64,000 nucleotides of DNA, from assembly GCF_022023855.1 (NCBI RefSeq), contig NZ_CP059450.1, positions 880,001-944,000 of the forward strand, given 5' to 3'. A program made the translations under genes and the position numbers. Position 1 is the stretch's first letter; each line of letters opens with the position of its first letter. The notes below the pieces were generated by a model. That model ran no database searches. It saw nothing but the letters and a program-made list of their open reading frames with translations, and had not been told where the DNA came from. Positions 43,172 to 53,415 of the stretch are shown here, one piece after another. Source of the stretch: Azospirillum brasilense (GTDB lineage Bacteria; Pseudomonadota; Alphaproteobacteria; Azospirillales; Azospirillaceae).

Positions 43172-43783
43172 TCAGCGCAGCGCGCTTGCGATATCTTGCG
43201 CCAAGCGGGCCAGGGTGCGGCTGAGGGCGTCGGCGACGGCACCGGGATCGCCGGCCGCGCTCACCGGTTCCTGCGCCGCGGTGTGGCCCAGACGGCGCAG
43301 CCGGTCGCCGCCCTGGTCGAAGACACGCCAGCGCGCCTCCAGAACCGCCGGCCCGTCCTCCGCCGCGTCGAAGCGGTCCAGCGTTACCTCCACCACCTGG
43401 GACAGCGGGAAGTCGCGCTGAAGCGGCAGGCCGACGACCTCCGCACCCGGTAGATCCGTCTCCAGATTCCTCAGCAGCTTGCGGGTCACCATCTCGTCGA
43501 GAGGGCCGCCCCAGCGGTCGAACTCCATGACGACCAGCCGGTTGCCGGGCGCCCGCATCACCAGCTCGGAGCGGTCGAGATAGCCGGGGACCTTCACGTC
43601 CTCCAGCCCGATCACGCGCCGTTGCGTCTCGCTTCCCCGCAATGGGGCGGCGCTCGGCGGGGCGGCGTCCGGCGCGACGGCGTCCAAATGGTAGAAGCGG
43701 CTGGGCTGCGTGCTACAGGCGGCCAGCAGGGCCACAGCGAAGGCGCACAGCAGCAGGCGACGGGCGTGAAGAGCGAGAGCCAT
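43172..43783 (-). CDS. pqiC: PqiC, membrane-integrity lipoprotein (DUF330 family)
   Basis: A 203-residue outer-membrane lipoprotein that docks PqiB in E. coli. The signal peptide ends in a lipobox (LLAACS). The family pattern RVIGLEDVKVPGYLDRSELV and NRLVVMEFDRWGGPLDEMVT follows. The ATG at 43783 is preferred to an in-frame TTG overlapping the pqiB stop, because GAGGA lies just before it. Last gene of pqiABC. Confidence 0.9.
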   Translation of the reverse strand: MALALHARRLLLCAFAVALLAACSTQPSRFYHLDAVAPDAAPPSAAPLRGSETQRRVIGLEDVKVPGYLDRSELVMRAPGNRLVVMEFDRWGGPLDEMVTRKLLRNLETDLPGAEVVGLPLQRDFPLSQVVEVTLDRFDAAEDGPAVLEARWRVFDQGGDRLRRLGHTAAQEPVSAAGDPGAVADALSRTLARLAQDIASALR

Positions 43784-43791
43784 GGGAATCC

Positions 43792-45486
43792 TCAACCGCG
43801 TTTGCCCCGGATCAGGGCTTCGGGATGGCGTTCGAGATAATCGGTCAGGCCGCGGATGGAGCGGGCCGCGGCGGTCAGTTCGCGCACCAGCCCCTGCAGG
43901 TCGCTAACCGCGGGGCGGGACGAGTTGACCAGCCCGTCCGCGCTGCTGAGCGTTTTCTCGGCCTGCCGGACCAGCTTGGAGGTGTTTTCCGCCACGTCGC
44001 GCAGGGCGCGGATGGTCGGCTCGCCCTCGCTGCCCAGCGCCTGCGTCGTCTTTTCCAGTTCGGCGAGCGACCGGCTGAGCGAGCCGATGGCCTGCGCGAT
44101 CTCCGGCGAACCGATCAGGGCGCCGGCCTTCTGGATGGTCGAGCGCAGTTCCACCACCGTTTCGGCGATGGGCGCGCGGGCCAGCTCGTTCATCAGGTCG
44201 GTGGCGGTCTTGGTCGCCGTATCGAGCACGTTCGGCTGGGAGGGCAGTTCCGGGTAGGGACCGCCGCGGACCAGTGTTTCCTTCGGCGCGTCCGGGAACA
44301 GGTCGAGCGTCACGATCAACTCACCGGTCAACAGGTTGCCGGTGCGCAACTGCGCCCGCAGCCCCTGCTCCACCAGCGCTTTCATGCGGGCATAGGCGGT
44401 CTCGGTGTCGTGCGCCGCCGGCAGGTCGCTGCCCAGCCGCTCCGGCTCGATGTTCAGGGTCACTGGAATGCGGGCCTCGCCGGTCACCGGGTCCACGTCG
44501 AGGCGGATGTCGGTCACCTCGCCCACCCGGATGCCGCGGAATTCCACCGCGGACCCCGGATGCAGCCCGCGCACCGACCCGTCGAAATGCACCAGGAAGG
44601 GCACCCGCCGGGTGAAGCGGGCGTCGCTGGCGGCGTTTCGGCTCTCATAGAGGGGGAAGTCCGTGCCCTCCGCCGCGATCTCGCCACTGTCGCCGGGACC
44701 GCCGAGGCCGGGAGTCTCGAAGGACACGCCGCCGGTCGCCAGTGATTGCAGCGATTCCAACGCCACCGTCGGCCCTTCCGGCCCGATGGACACCGACAGG
44801 CCGCTGGCGTTCCAGAAGCGGGTGTTGGGCCGGACGATTCGGTCATAGGGGGCATGGATGAAGACCGGGATGGTCAGCGACTGCCAGTCCTGGGAAAACT
44901 CGTAGCCGACCACCTCGCCGACCTGGATGCCGCGGTAATAGATCGGTGCCCCCGGCCCGAGCCCGCCCAGCCGGTCGGCGCGCAGCGCGAAGCGCCGCCC
45001 CGGCGAGCTGGACCGGATCAGCGGCGGCTCCTCCAGGCCCCGGAAGGCGGTCAGCGCCTCGCCGTTGCCGGTCCCCGGGTCCATGCCGATGTAGGCGCCC
45101 GAGATCAGCGTGCCGAGGCCTGACACACCACCGAAGCCCAGCCGCGGCTTGACCACCCAGAAGCTTGTCCGGTCGTTGAGATAGGAGGCGGCGCCCTTTA
45201 CCATGCGCACGGAGACGATGACGTTCGCCAGGTCGGGCGAGACCGCCACCCCCTGCACTGTCCCAACATCGACGTCGCGGTAGCGCACGCGGGTCTTGCC
45301 GGGCTCCAGCCCCTCCGCCGTGTCGAAGGTGATGGTGATGGTCGGGCCGCGCTCGTTCAGCGTCCTCCAGGCCAGCCAGCCGCCGACCAGCGCGGCGACC
45401 AGCGGCACCAGCCAGATCAGCGGCAGGCCGCGGCGGCGGCGGATCACCGGGCTGGCCGGCTCTACCGTGGGCTTCGGATCAGTCAT
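43792..45486 (-). CDS. pqiB: PqiB, MCE-domain membrane-bridging protein
   Basis: A 564-residue protein with one N-terminal membrane segment (about 20-40) and three MCE domains: GPTITITFDTAEGLEPGKTR near 50, RRFALRADRLGGLGPGAPIY near 165 and VPFLVHFDGSVRGLHPGSAV near 290. A C-terminal helical needle follows. PqiB forms a periplasmic tunnel that moves lipids between membranes. The start MTDPKPT at 45486 overlaps the pqiA stop by 8 nt; two ATGs 6 and 9 nt upstream are alternatives. Confidence 0.93.
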   Translation of the reverse strand: MTDPKPTVEPASPVIRRRRGLPLIWLVPLVAALVGGWLAWRTLNERGPTITITFDTAEGLEPGKTRVRYRDVDVGTVQGVAVSPDLANVIVSVRMVKGAASYLNDRTSFWVVKPRLGFGGVSGLGTLISGAYIGMDPGTGNGEALTAFRGLEEPPLIRSSSPGRRFALRADRLGGLGPGAPIYYRGIQVGEVVGYEFSQDWQSLTIPVFIHAPYDRIVRPNTRFWNASGLSVSIGPEGPTVALESLQSLATGGVSFETPGLGGPGDSGEIAAEGTDFPLYESRNAASDARFTRRVPFLVHFDGSVRGLHPGSAVEFRGIRVGEVTDIRLDVDPVTGEARIPVTLNIEPERLGSDLPAAHDTETAYARMKALVEQGLRAQLRTGNLLTGELIVTLDLFPDAPKETLVRGGPYPELPSQPNVLDTATKTATDLMNELARAPIAETVVELRSTIQKAGALIGSPEIAQAIGSLSRSLAELEKTTQALGSEGEPTIRALRDVAENTSKLVRQAEKTLSSADGLVNSSRPAVSDLQGLVRELTAAARSIRGLTDYLERHPEALIRGKRG

Positions 45487-46762
45487 GGGCATCAATCATA
45501 GAGGAATCCTGCCGCTCCGCCCGCCGGGGCGGCGCATCCCAGATCAGCCGGGGGTCGAAGGAGTCCGACGCCAGCATGGTGATGATGACGACCGCGGCGA
45601 AGGCGACGGCACCCAGCTCCGCGTGGATGGTGGCTATGGCGCCCAATTGGACCAGGGCCGCCAGAAGCGAGATCATGAAGATGTCCACCATGGACCAGCG
45701 CCCGACCCCTTCGATCAACCGGTAGAGCCGCGTGCGGTCGCGTTGCCGCTTCGGCGACCCCCGCTGCACCGTCCACAGCAGATAGGCCAGCCCGATCAGC
45801 TTCAGCACCGGCACGGTGATGCTGGCGAAGAAGACCAGCAGGGCCACCGGCCACATCTCCGCGGCGATCAGCGCCTCCACACCGGACAGGATGGTGTCGG
45901 GCTGGCCGGCGCCGAAATAGACCACCGTCATGATCGGCAGCAGATTCGCCGGAATGTAGAGGATCGTCGCCGCGGAGATCAGCGCCCAGCCGCGCGGCAG
46001 GCTGTTCGGCTTGCGGTGGTGCAACCGGGCGCCGCAGCGCGGGCAGGCGCCCTCCGACCCGCCGCCCTCCGGGCCGGCGACCACCTGATGGCAGTCGTGG
46101 CAGGCGGTCAGCCGCTCCGGATCGGCGTTGGCGGCTTGTGCGACACGGGTCTGCGGGGCGATCCGCTCCCACACCTCGAAGGGGCTGAGCGACGCCTCCC
46201 CCCACACCTGCACCAGGATGAAGGCGACCAAGGCGGCCAGCGACGCCCCCGGCTCCAACTCCGCCAGATCGGACAGCTTCACATAGGCGACGATCAGGCC
46301 GAGCAGGAAGACCTCCGCCATCGCCCAGCGGCGCAGCCGCGCCACCGTCCGGAAGGTCCAGGCCGCGCCCGGCGCCGCCGTCCGCCCGGCGGCGAGCGGC
46401 ATCACGACGTAGAGCGTGCCGAGCACCTGCGCCAGCGGCGCCAGGAACAGCACGAAGAAGACCAGGACGCCCAGCACCTCGTAGCCGCCGTCCCACAGCG
46501 CCACCGAGCCGCTGAGCAGGGTCGCCGTCTGCGCCCGCCCCTCCAGCTCGAAGGTCAGAATGGGGAACAGATTGGCGGTGACGAACAGGATCGTCGAGGC
46601 GATGGCGAGGGCCACCGCGTGCCCCAGCCCGCCGGTCCGGAAATGGCGCAGCACCGCCCCGCAGCGGTGGCATTCCGCACGATGGCCGGGCAAGGCCGGC
46701 GGCAGGGCGTGCGGCGCGCCGCAGTCGTGACAGAGCAGGATCGGTTGGTCCGGTGAGGTCAT
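45479..46762 (-). CDS. pqiA: PqiA, paraquat-inducible inner-membrane protein
   Basis: A 427-residue polytopic protein with two similar halves. Each opens with a zinc-ribbon-like cysteine cluster (CHDCGAPHAL and CHRCGAV; CHDCHQVV and CPRCGARLHH) and contains about four membrane helices. This duplicated PqiA form is typical of the pqiABC lipid-transfer system, which is linked to membrane stress. First gene of the operon. Confidence 0.93.
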   Translation of the reverse strand: MTSPDQPILLCHDCGAPHALPPALPGHRAECHRCGAVLRHFRTGGLGHAVALAIASTILFVTANLFPILTFELEGRAQTATLLSGSVALWDGGYEVLGVLVFFVLFLAPLAQVLGTLYVVMPLAAGRTAAPGAAWTFRTVARLRRWAMAEVFLLGLIVAYVKLSDLAELEPGASLAALVAFILVQVWGEASLSPFEVWERIAPQTRVAQAANADPERLTACHDCHQVVAGPEGGGSEGACPRCGARLHHRKPNSLPRGWALISAATILYIPANLLPIMTVVYFGAGQPDTILSGVEALIAAEMWPVALLVFFASITVPVLKLIGLAYLLWTVQRGSPKRQRDRTRLYRLIEGVGRWSMVDIFMISLLAALVQLGAIATIHAELGAVAFAAVVIITMLASDSFDPRLIWDAPPRRAERQDSSMIDAHD

Positions 46763-46858
46763 AGCGTTGGCTTAACATTTCCCACGGGCGAAAGGTCCGC
46801 CGATTGCGGGGTGCGCCGGTGGAGGAGCGCTGAGCGGGGCAGACCGCAAGCCCCGGAT

Positions 46859-46896
46859 GAAAAAAGCCCTTCCCCCATGGATGGGGAAAGGGCTTC
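46859..46896 (-). terminator. Rho-independent terminator of the 46921-47622 gene
   Basis: On the minus strand GAAGCCCTTTCCCC, a 6-nt loop, then GGGGGAAGGGCTT and a run of T. The stem has 12-13 pairs with only a small mismatch. It starts 25 nt after the stop codon, a textbook intrinsic terminator. Confidence 0.9.
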
Positions 46897-46920
46897 AGCC
46901 TTGCGGAAGATAGATTTCGG

Positions 46921-47622
46921 TCAGACGAAAAGATTGAAGCTGCCCATCAGCTTCTGCGTGCCGGTCTGGCCGGTAGGGATGGAATTCAGGCTCGACGCCG
47001 CCTGGCTCAGTCCATCCAGCATGGCCTGCTGGCCGGTGGACAGGTTGAACGGGCTCTCACCCTTCTTCGGCGCCTTGGCGACCGTGTCGTAATCCTGGGT
47101 GTATTTGCCCATGCTGAGCTGGATGGCGTAATTCTTGGCGTCCTTGGGCGACTGGCCCTTCTCGCGCGTCAGGCGCAGGGTGTAGTCGCCGCGGTCGAGT
47201 TCGTACTCGCCCTGCATCATGCTCTTGAAAGCGTCGTAGTTCTTTCCGGCGCTCTTGTCGCTGTCGGCCAGAACCGTGCCGAATTTGGACATCACCTGGA
47301 CGCGCAGCCCCTCGTCGCCGACCTGCCCCAGCGTCATTTCGCCTTTGGTCGTCACGCGGAACTTGTAGAAGTCGACCGGATCGTCGGCGCCCAGCGCACC
47401 GACCACGTTCAGGCGGGTCACGTTCTTGGCGAGAACACCCATGTCCGTGGCGAAGCCGGGGGTGTTGACGGAGGACTTGCGGACGTCCTTGCGGAATTCC
47501 TGCACGTTCGCGGCGGCGGCTGCTTCGGCCTCCCGCTGCGCGTTCATGCGCTCCACAGCAGCGGACACGGACTTGTTGAGGTCCGAGACCATCTGGTTGA
47601 CGCCGGCCATTCCGTCAGACAT
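46921..47622 (-). CDS. Protein of unknown function with a PPC-like beta domain
   Basis: A 233-residue soluble protein without a signal peptide. An N-terminal coiled helix (SVSAAVERMNAQREAEAAAA) is followed by a beta region, ADDPVDFYKFRVTTKGEMTL near 100 and YELDRGDYTLRLTREKG, which resembles the prepeptidase C-terminal (PPC) fold. The last 60 residues are Gly/Ser/Gln-rich and end in NLFV. Hydrophobic C-terminal residues (LMGSFNLFV) after such domains recall type I secretion substrates, but this is speculative. The ATG at 47622 has GAAGG 6 nt upstream. Well terminated, so probably a single-gene transcript. Confidence 0.65.
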   Translation of the reverse strand: MSDGMAGVNQMVSDLNKSVSAAVERMNAQREAEAAAAANVQEFRKDVRKSSVNTPGFATDMGVLAKNVTRLNVVGALGADDPVDFYKFRVTTKGEMTLGQVGDEGLRVQVMSKFGTVLADSDKSAGKNYDAFKSMMQGEYELDRGDYTLRLTREKGQSPKDAKNYAIQLSMGKYTQDYDTVAKAPKKGESPFNLSTGQQAMLDGLSQAASSLNSIPTGQTGTQKLMGSFNLFV

Positions 47623-47685
47623 GGCACCTTCTCCCATCAGGCGCGCTCCCCAAACGGAGAAGCGCGAATGGATCGCTGGATCCTT

Positions 47686-47709
47686 ACTTTACTGCAAAGC
47701 ACGTAAAGT
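47686..47709. repeat. Inverted repeat upstream of the PPC-like gene
   Basis: ACTTTAC, 10 nt, GTAAAGT: exact 7-bp arms, 64 nt upstream of the ATG at 47622 in an AT-rich patch. It is a plausible operator or promoter element for that gene. No regulator is known. Confidence 0.45.
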
Positions 47710-47733
47710 TGCGAATTGTTTTTCGCCGAAATT

Positions 47734-49428
47734 TCAGATAGGGCGTCGGGCGAGTTGTGCGGCCATCCGGTTCAGCACGCCAGGGAGGCCCTCCCCAGCC
47801 CGTGGCTGGAACAGGCGCTGCGCCGGAAACCAGGGGCGCACCGCAGTGCCGAGCTGGGTCCAGTCCCGCCCACCGAAGCGCCAGACCGGCACACCGAGCG
47901 CCGCCGCCAGTTCCCCCACCGCCGTGGCGGGCGCGATCACCAGATCCAGGTTCGCCATCAGCGCCGCCGTCCCATCGAAGTCATCGGTCAGGTCGAGATC
48001 GTCCCAACGATGGATGGCGACGCCGAACCGGTCCTCCGCCGCAATCCGCTCGGCCTCGCACACGCCATACTGGAGGTTGACGAAGACCAGACCCGGCACG
48101 GCAAACAGCGCCCCCCACTGGTCGAGCCGGCTGTAGGCGGCACGGCGCGATTCAGTCATCAGCGCGCTGCGCCAGCCGATCCCCACGCGAAGGCCGGGGC
48201 CGAGCGCAGCGACACGGTCACCCCAGAACGCCACCCGAACCGGGTCGGGGACCAGCCAGCCGCCAGCAGCACTGGCGAAGGCGGACAGGTCGCGGCGAAA
48301 GACCCGCGCCAGGGAACCGATGGGCGTGTGCAGGTCGCAATCGGGCACGGTGCCCGCGTCGCTCCGTTGGGGACGGACCAGCGCGGCGGGGAAGGAGCGG
48401 GCGAACAGGGGCACCAGCCGCCGGTCGGTTTCGATCACCACGGAACGGGCACGGGCGATGGCCTCCGCGCAGAGGGAGGAGAACAGGATGGTGTCGCCCA
48501 CCCCTTGCTCGCCCCAGATCAGCAGGCGCTTGCCCGCCAGATCCTCGCCACGCCACGCCAGCATCCGCAGCTGACGCGCCCCACCCGCCTGACCGGACGC
48601 GAAGCGCCAGCCATAGCCGGCCCAACCCTCCTCCAGCGCGCCGCGCTCCAGCCGCAGCAGGCCGCGGTTGAACTGGGCCAGCGGCAAGTCGGGACTTACG
48701 CGGAGCGCCCGCCCATACAGACGGTCCGCCAGCCCCCCGTCGCCCAGACGCTGCACCGCCAGACCGAGATTGCACAAGGTCGCCGCATAGCCGGGGTCGA
48801 GCGCCAGGGCGCGGCGGAACCAGCGGGCCGCCTCCGCGTGGCGGAGCCGCGCCTGCAGCGCGTGGCCGAAATTGTTGTTGGCCTGCGGTTCTTCCGGCAT
48901 CAGCCGCAGGGCGCGGCGGTGCGCCCGTTCGGCCTCGTCCAACCGCTCCGCCTCGCGCAGCCCGCCGCCGAGGTTGGACAGCCCTTCTGGCAAAGCCGGG
49001 TCGAGCAGGACGGCGCGCCGCCACGCCGCCAGGGCCGCCACCGCTCGGCCTTGCCGGCTCAGCGCGTTGGCCAGATTGTTCCAGAACGTCGCCCGGTCGG
49101 CGCTGTGGGCCAGAGCGGCGCGGTGGCAGGCTTCGGCCTCCGCGAAGCGGCCCTGCCCGGCGCGCAGCGTGCCCAGGCTGTCGGCCGCGTCCACGCATGC
49201 GGGATCAAGTGCGAAGGCCGCCTCGAAGCATGTGGCGGCCCCGTCAGTCTGTCCGAGATCGCGCAGCACCAGCCCGAAGCCGTAGAGAAGCGCCGGGTTG
49301 CGGCGGTCCAGCCGCAAGGCGTCGGTGTAAGCAGTCACCGCCTCGGCCAGCCGTCCCTGCGCGTGATTGCGGGCGGCCAACGCCGTCAGGGTGGACAGGT
49401 CATTGCGGGAAGCATCGTCGGGACTCAT
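47734..49428 (-). CDS. TPR protein with C-terminal glycosyltransferase-like (GT9/heptosyltransferase-type) domain
   Basis: A 564-residue protein. The first 270 residues are at least six tetratricopeptide repeats (for example GRLAEAVTAYTDALRLDRRN, NNFGHALQARLRHAEAARWF). The C-terminal half (about 290-560) has LLIWGEQGVGDTILFSSLCA, VVIETDRRLVPLFARSF and DLVIAPATAVGELAAALGVP, which matches the GT9-like domain found in many TPR glycosyltransferase proteins. The acceptor is unknown. The ATG at 49428 is used; an in-frame TTG lies 12 codons upstream. Confidence 0.85.
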   Translation of the reverse strand: MSPDDASRNDLSTLTALAARNHAQGRLAEAVTAYTDALRLDRRNPALLYGFGLVLRDLGQTDGAATCFEAAFALDPACVDAADSLGTLRAGQGRFAEAEACHRAALAHSADRATFWNNLANALSRQGRAVAALAAWRRAVLLDPALPEGLSNLGGGLREAERLDEAERAHRRALRLMPEEPQANNNFGHALQARLRHAEAARWFRRALALDPGYAATLCNLGLAVQRLGDGGLADRLYGRALRVSPDLPLAQFNRGLLRLERGALEEGWAGYGWRFASGQAGGARQLRMLAWRGEDLAGKRLLIWGEQGVGDTILFSSLCAEAIARARSVVIETDRRLVPLFARSFPAALVRPQRSDAGTVPDCDLHTPIGSLARVFRRDLSAFASAAGGWLVPDPVRVAFWGDRVAALGPGLRVGIGWRSALMTESRRAAYSRLDQWGALFAVPGLVFVNLQYGVCEAERIAAEDRFGVAIHRWDDLDLTDDFDGTAALMANLDLVIAPATAVGELAAALGVPVWRFGGRDWTQLGTAVRPWFPAQRLFQPRAGEGLPGVLNRMAAQLARRPI

Positions 49429-49493
49429 CCCGGCACAGTGGCCCGCGGGACCGGAGCAGCGCAAGCACCGTCCGGCCCCGCGGTCGCGGTTGC

Positions 49494-51812
49494 TCAGTCC
49501 TCGCCGTCCTGCAGCGCCGGGGGACGCGGGGCGGCGTTGACCGGGGCGGCGAGTTGGGCGTCGACCACCGCCACCGCCGTCATGTTGACCAGACCGCGCG
49601 TGGTCACCGACGGGGTCACGATGTGCACGGGACGCGCGGCGCCCAGCAGCATCGGCCCGACATTCTGCGCGTCGGCCATGATCTTCAGCATGTTGAAGGC
49701 GATGTTGGCGGCGTCCAGGGTCGGCATGACCAGCAGGTTCGCCTCGCCCTTCAGGCGGCTGTCGGGCAGAACGCCCTTGCGCAGCACCTCCGACAGGGCG
49801 GCGTCGGCATGCATCTCGCCGTCCACCTCGAGGTCGGGATTCTCCTCGGCGATGAGCTGGTAGGCCAGCCGCATCTTGCGGGCGGACGGGGTATCCGCGC
49901 TCCCGAAGTTGGAGTGGGAGAGCAGCGCCACCTTCGGCTCGATGCCGAAGCGCTTCACCTCCTCCGCCGCCAGCCGGGCGATCTCGGCCACCTGCTCGGC
50001 GGTCGGGTCGGGGTTGACGTAGGTGTCGCAGATGAAGTGCGTGCCCTTCTGCGAGATCAGCCCGTTCATGGCACCGGCGACCTTCACGCCCTTGCGCAGG
50101 CCGATCACGTCCATGACGTGGTTGAAATGGTCGCCGTAGCGGCCCGAGGTGCCGCAGACCATGCCGTCGGCCTCGCCCCGGCGGACCATCAGCGCTCCGA
50201 AGACGCTCGGCTGGGTGCGCACGACGTTCAGCGCGTTGGCCGGCGACACGCCGCGGCGGCCCATGAGCTGGCGGTAGACCTCGGCGTAGTTGTGGCAGCG
50301 CAGGTCACGGGCGGCCTCGATCACCTCCACGTCCTTGCCGATGCGGATGCGCAGGCCCATGTCGGCGATCGTTCGCTCGATCACGTCGGCGCGGCCGAGC
50401 AGGACCGGATGGGCGATGCCGTCATCCACCACCACCTGGGCGCAGCGCAGGACGCGCGGCTCCTCGCCCTCGGCGTAGACGATGCGCTTGGGCGCCGCCT
50501 TCGCCTTGGTGATGACCGGCTTCATGACGAGGCCGGAGCGGAAGACATACTGGCCGAGGCTGTCGCGGTAGGCGCGGAAATCGACGATCGGCCGCGTCGC
50601 CACGCCCGACTCCATGGCGGCCTTGGCGACCGCCGAGGACACCTCGATCACCAGACGCGGGTCGAAGGGCTTGGGCAGGATGTAGTCCGGCCCGAAGCGC
50701 AGATTCTCGCCGACATAGGCGGCGGCCACCACGTCCGACGGCTCGGCCTGGGCGAGGCTGGCCATGGCGTGGGTGGCGGCGATCTTCATCTCCTCGTTCA
50801 CCGTCGTGGCGCCGACGTCGAGCGCGCCGCGGAAGATGAAGGGGAAGCAGAGGACGTTGTTGACTTGGTTGGGGAAGTCCGAGCGGCCGGTGGCGATGAT
50901 GGCGTCGGGGCGGGCCTGCCGGGCGAGGTCCGGCATGATTTCCGGTTCCGGGTTGGCCAGCGCCAGCACCAGCGGCTTGTCGGCCATGCGGGTCAGCATC
51001 TCCGGCTTCAGCACCTTGGCGCCCGACAGGCCGAGGAAGATGTCCGCCCCGTCGATGACGTCGTTCAGCACGCGGGCGTCGGTGTCCTGCGCGTAGGCGT
51101 CCTTGTAGGGGTTCATCTCCTCGTTGCGGCCCTTGTGGACCACACCGATGCGGTCGACCAGCCAGACATTCTCGCGCTTGACGCCCAGGCTGAGCATCAG
51201 GTCCAGGCAGGCGATGCCCGCCGCCCCGCCGCCGGTGGAGACGACCTTGACCGTGGAGATGTCCTTGCCGACCAGCTTCAGCCCGTTCAGGACGGCCGCA
51301 CCGACCACGATGGCGGTGCCGTGCTGGTCGTCGTGGAAGACCGGGATCTTCATCCGCTCGCGGCAGCGGCGCTCCACCTCGAAGCAGGCGGGGGCGGCGA
51401 TGTCTTCGAGGTTGATGGCGCCGAAGGTCGGCTCCAGTCGGACAATGGTGTCGACCAGACCGTCGACGTCCTTCTCGTTCAACTCCAGGTCGAAGCAGTC
51501 GATGCCGGCGAACTTCTTGAAGAGGACGGCCTTGCCCTCCATGACCGGCTTGGCTGCCATCGGACCGATGTCGCCCAGGCCCAGCACCGCCGTGCCGTTG
51601 GTGATGACCGCCACGAGATTGGCGCGGGCCGTCAGCTCCGCGGCCTGGGCCGGGTCGGCGGCGATGGCGCTGGACGCCGCGGCCACGCCCGGCGAATAGG
51701 CCAGCGCGAGGTCGCGCTGGTTCGCCATGGGCTTGGTGGCGACGATCGCCAGCTTACCGGGCTTCGGATTCCGGTGGTACTCAAGCGCCATAGCGTCGAA
51801 GTCGCCGGACAT
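49494..51812 (-). CDS. maeB: MaeB, NADP-dependent malic enzyme with phosphotransacetylase-like domain
   Basis: Decarboxylates malate to pyruvate, supplying acetyl-CoA when C4-dicarboxylates are the carbon source. The 772-residue bifunctional form has a malic domain (1-430: [49 protein letters not shown]) and a C-terminal Pta-like domain (about 445-765), usually regulatory. It sits next to dctA, giving uptake and use in one neighbourhood. GGGGAG lies before the ATG. Confidence 0.95.
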   Translation of the reverse strand: MSGDFDAMALEYHRNPKPGKLAIVATKPMANQRDLALAYSPGVAAASSAIAADPAQAAELTARANLVAVITNGTAVLGLGDIGPMAAKPVMEGKAVLFKKFAGIDCFDLELNEKDVDGLVDTIVRLEPTFGAINLEDIAAPACFEVERRCRERMKIPVFHDDQHGTAIVVGAAVLNGLKLVGKDISTVKVVSTGGGAAGIACLDLMLSLGVKRENVWLVDRIGVVHKGRNEEMNPYKDAYAQDTDARVLNDVIDGADIFLGLSGAKVLKPEMLTRMADKPLVLALANPEPEIMPDLARQARPDAIIATGRSDFPNQVNNVLCFPFIFRGALDVGATTVNEEMKIAATHAMASLAQAEPSDVVAAAYVGENLRFGPDYILPKPFDPRLVIEVSSAVAKAAMESGVATRPIVDFRAYRDSLGQYVFRSGLVMKPVITKAKAAPKRIVYAEGEEPRVLRCAQVVVDDGIAHPVLLGRADVIERTIADMGLRIRIGKDVEVIEAARDLRCHNYAEVYRQLMGRRGVSPANALNVVRTQPSVFGALMVRRGEADGMVCGTSGRYGDHFNHVMDVIGLRKGVKVAGAMNGLISQKGTHFICDTYVNPDPTAEQVAEIARLAAEEVKRFGIEPKVALLSHSNFGSADTPSARKMRLAYQLIAEENPDLEVDGEMHADAALSEVLRKGVLPDSRLKGEANLLVMPTLDAANIAFNMLKIMADAQNVGPMLLGAARPVHIVTPSVTTRGLVNMTAVAVVDAQLAAPVNAAPRPPALQDGED

Positions 51813-51827
51813 ACGTCCACTCCCCTT

Positions 51828-51850
51828 TTAACTTGATTTCAGTTAACTTG
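51828..51850 (-). promoter_or_regulatory. Repeated TTAACTTG motif upstream of maeB
   Basis: TTAACTTG occurs twice in the same orientation at 51828-51835 and 51843-51850. Within it, TTAACT-TGATTTC-AGTTAA is an exact 6-bp inverted repeat. It lies 16 nt upstream of the maeB ATG in an otherwise GC-rich region and may be a regulator site. Not assigned. Confidence 0.5.
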
Positions 51851-51914
51851 CCGAACGACGAACTGTTTCCACCCCGGCTTATACCTGAATTGCCCAAGCA
51901 CCGGAATGGGGAAA

Positions 51915-51939
51915 GGGGCAGTCCGCGGCAGACCGCCCC
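51915..51939 (-). terminator. Probable dctA terminator
   Basis: Stem GGGGCAGTC / GACCGCCCC with one mismatch and a 7-nt loop, 39 nt beyond the dctA stop. On the dctA strand it is followed by TTTCCCC, so the U-tract is short. Confidence 0.55.
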
Positions 51940-51977
51940 CTCCTTTTCACCTCTTGGGACCGGAAGCCGGACCCGCG

Positions 51978-53279
51978 TCAGATGCGGGCGAGCGCCGGTT
52001 CCTTGAAGTGCTCCTGATATTCGGCGACCGCCTTGGTCTCGTCGAACTCGCCTTCCATCTTGGCGACCACGATGGTGGCGACGCCGTTGCCGATCAGGTT
52101 GGTGATGGCGCGGGCTTCGGACATGAAGCGGTCGACGCCCAGCAGCAGCGCCAGACCTTCGATCGGCAGGTGGCCGGTGGCCGACAGGGTGGCCGCCAGC
52201 GTCACGAAGCCGCCGCCGGTGACCGCCGCCGCACCCTTGGACGTCAGCATCAGCAGGCCGAGGATGGTCAGCTGCTGCCAGATCGTCAGGTCGATGTTGA
52301 AGGCCTGGGCGATGAAGATCGCGGCCATCGACAGGTAGATCGAGGTGCCGTCCAGGTTGAAGGAGTAGCCGGTCGGGATGACGAGGCCGACGACGTGCTT
52401 GGAGCAGCCGAACTTCTGCATCTTCTCCATCATGCGCGGCAGCACGGACTCCGACGAGGAGGTGCCGAGCACGATCAGCAGCTCGTCCTTGATGTAGCGC
52501 AGGAAGGTCAGGAGGCTGAAGTTGTACAGGCGGGCGATGCTGCCCAGCACGACGAAGACGAACAGCGCCATCGTGATGTAGACCGCCGCCATCAGCTGGC
52601 CGAGCGAGGTCAGCGACGACACGCCGTACTTGCCGATGGTGAAGGACATCGCGCCGAACGCACCCAGCGGGGCGACGCGCATCAGGATGCCGATCACGCC
52701 GAACATGGCGTGCGACACCTTCTCGAACATGTCCTCGACCACCTTGCCCTTCTGGCCCATGGCGGACAGCGCGACGCCGAAGATCACCGCGAAGAACAGG
52801 ATCTGCAGCATATCGCCCTTGACGAAGGCGCCGACGACGTTGTCCGGGACGATGTTGACCAGGAAGTCGATGGTCGTGTGGTTCTGCGCCTCGGTCGCGT
52901 ATTTGGCGACGGCGTCGGCCTTCAGCGAGCCGGCCTGGATGTTCATGCCGGCACCCGGCTTCACCAGATTGACGACCAGCAGGCCGAGACCCAGGGCAAA
53001 GGTGGTGACGATCTCGAAATACAGGATCGCCTTGCCGCCGACCTTGCCGACCTTCTTCATGTCGCCGATCGAGGAGATTCCGGTGACCACGGTCAGGAAG
53101 ACGATCGGGCCGATGACCATCTTGATCATCTTGATGAAGACGTCGCCCAGGGGCTTCATCTGCACCGCAAGAGCCGGATAGAAATGGCCGAGCAGAATGC
53201 CGATGGTGATCGCGGTCAGAACCTGAACCGTCAGGTTCGTGTAGAATGGCTTTTTCTGGGGCTGCCCTTGGGCGTGCAT
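51978..53279 (-). CDS. dctA: DctA, C4-dicarboxylate:cation symporter
   Basis: Imports succinate, fumarate and malate. The 433-residue DAACS-family protein has about eight membrane helices plus two re-entrant hairpins. Hallmarks are [20 protein letters not shown], the serine-rich [36 protein letters not shown] and [26 protein letters not shown] precedes the ATG. It is transcribed divergently from dctBD from a sigma-54 promoter. Confidence 0.97.
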   Translation of the reverse strand: MHAQGQPQKKPFYTNLTVQVLTAITIGILLGHFYPALAVQMKPLGDVFIKMIKMVIGPIVFLTVVTGISSIGDMKKVGKVGGKAILYFEIVTTFALGLGLLVVNLVKPGAGMNIQAGSLKADAVAKYATEAQNHTTIDFLVNIVPDNVVGAFVKGDMLQILFFAVIFGVALSAMGQKGKVVEDMFEKVSHAMFGVIGILMRVAPLGAFGAMSFTIGKYGVSSLTSLGQLMAAVYITMALFVFVVLGSIARLYNFSLLTFLRYIKDELLIVLGTSSSESVLPRMMEKMQKFGCSKHVVGLVIPTGYSFNLDGTSIYLSMAAIFIAQAFNIDLTIWQQLTILGLLMLTSKGAAAVTGGGFVTLAATLSATGHLPIEGLALLLGVDRFMSEARAITNLIGNGVATIVVAKMEGEFDETKAVAEYQEHFKEPALARI

Positions 53280-53361
53280 GTTCGTCTCCTCGTGGCGTTC
53301 CTGAAATGGGCTGCCGCTCTTGTCTCGCGGTCGGCGGCCTGCCCGTCATGCCCCTCTCAAA

Positions 53362-53376
53362 GCAAGCGGTGTGCCA
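53362..53376 (-). promoter_or_regulatory. Sigma-54 promoter of dctA
   Basis: Read on the minus strand TGGCAC-ACCGC-TTGC, a full match to the -24/-12 consensus with correct spacing. It lies 83 nt upstream of the dctA ATG. DctD would activate it from the sites further upstream. Confidence 0.95.
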
Positions 53377-53415
53377 AAGACAAAAGTGAGGAATCGCAGC
53401 GCTCTGACGGAGCGC

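Noticed and set aside
40438-43224. Long plus-strand open frame opposite pflB
   Set aside because: The sense strand encodes full-length pyruvate formate-lyase with intact catalytic residues; the antisense frame has no domain pattern.
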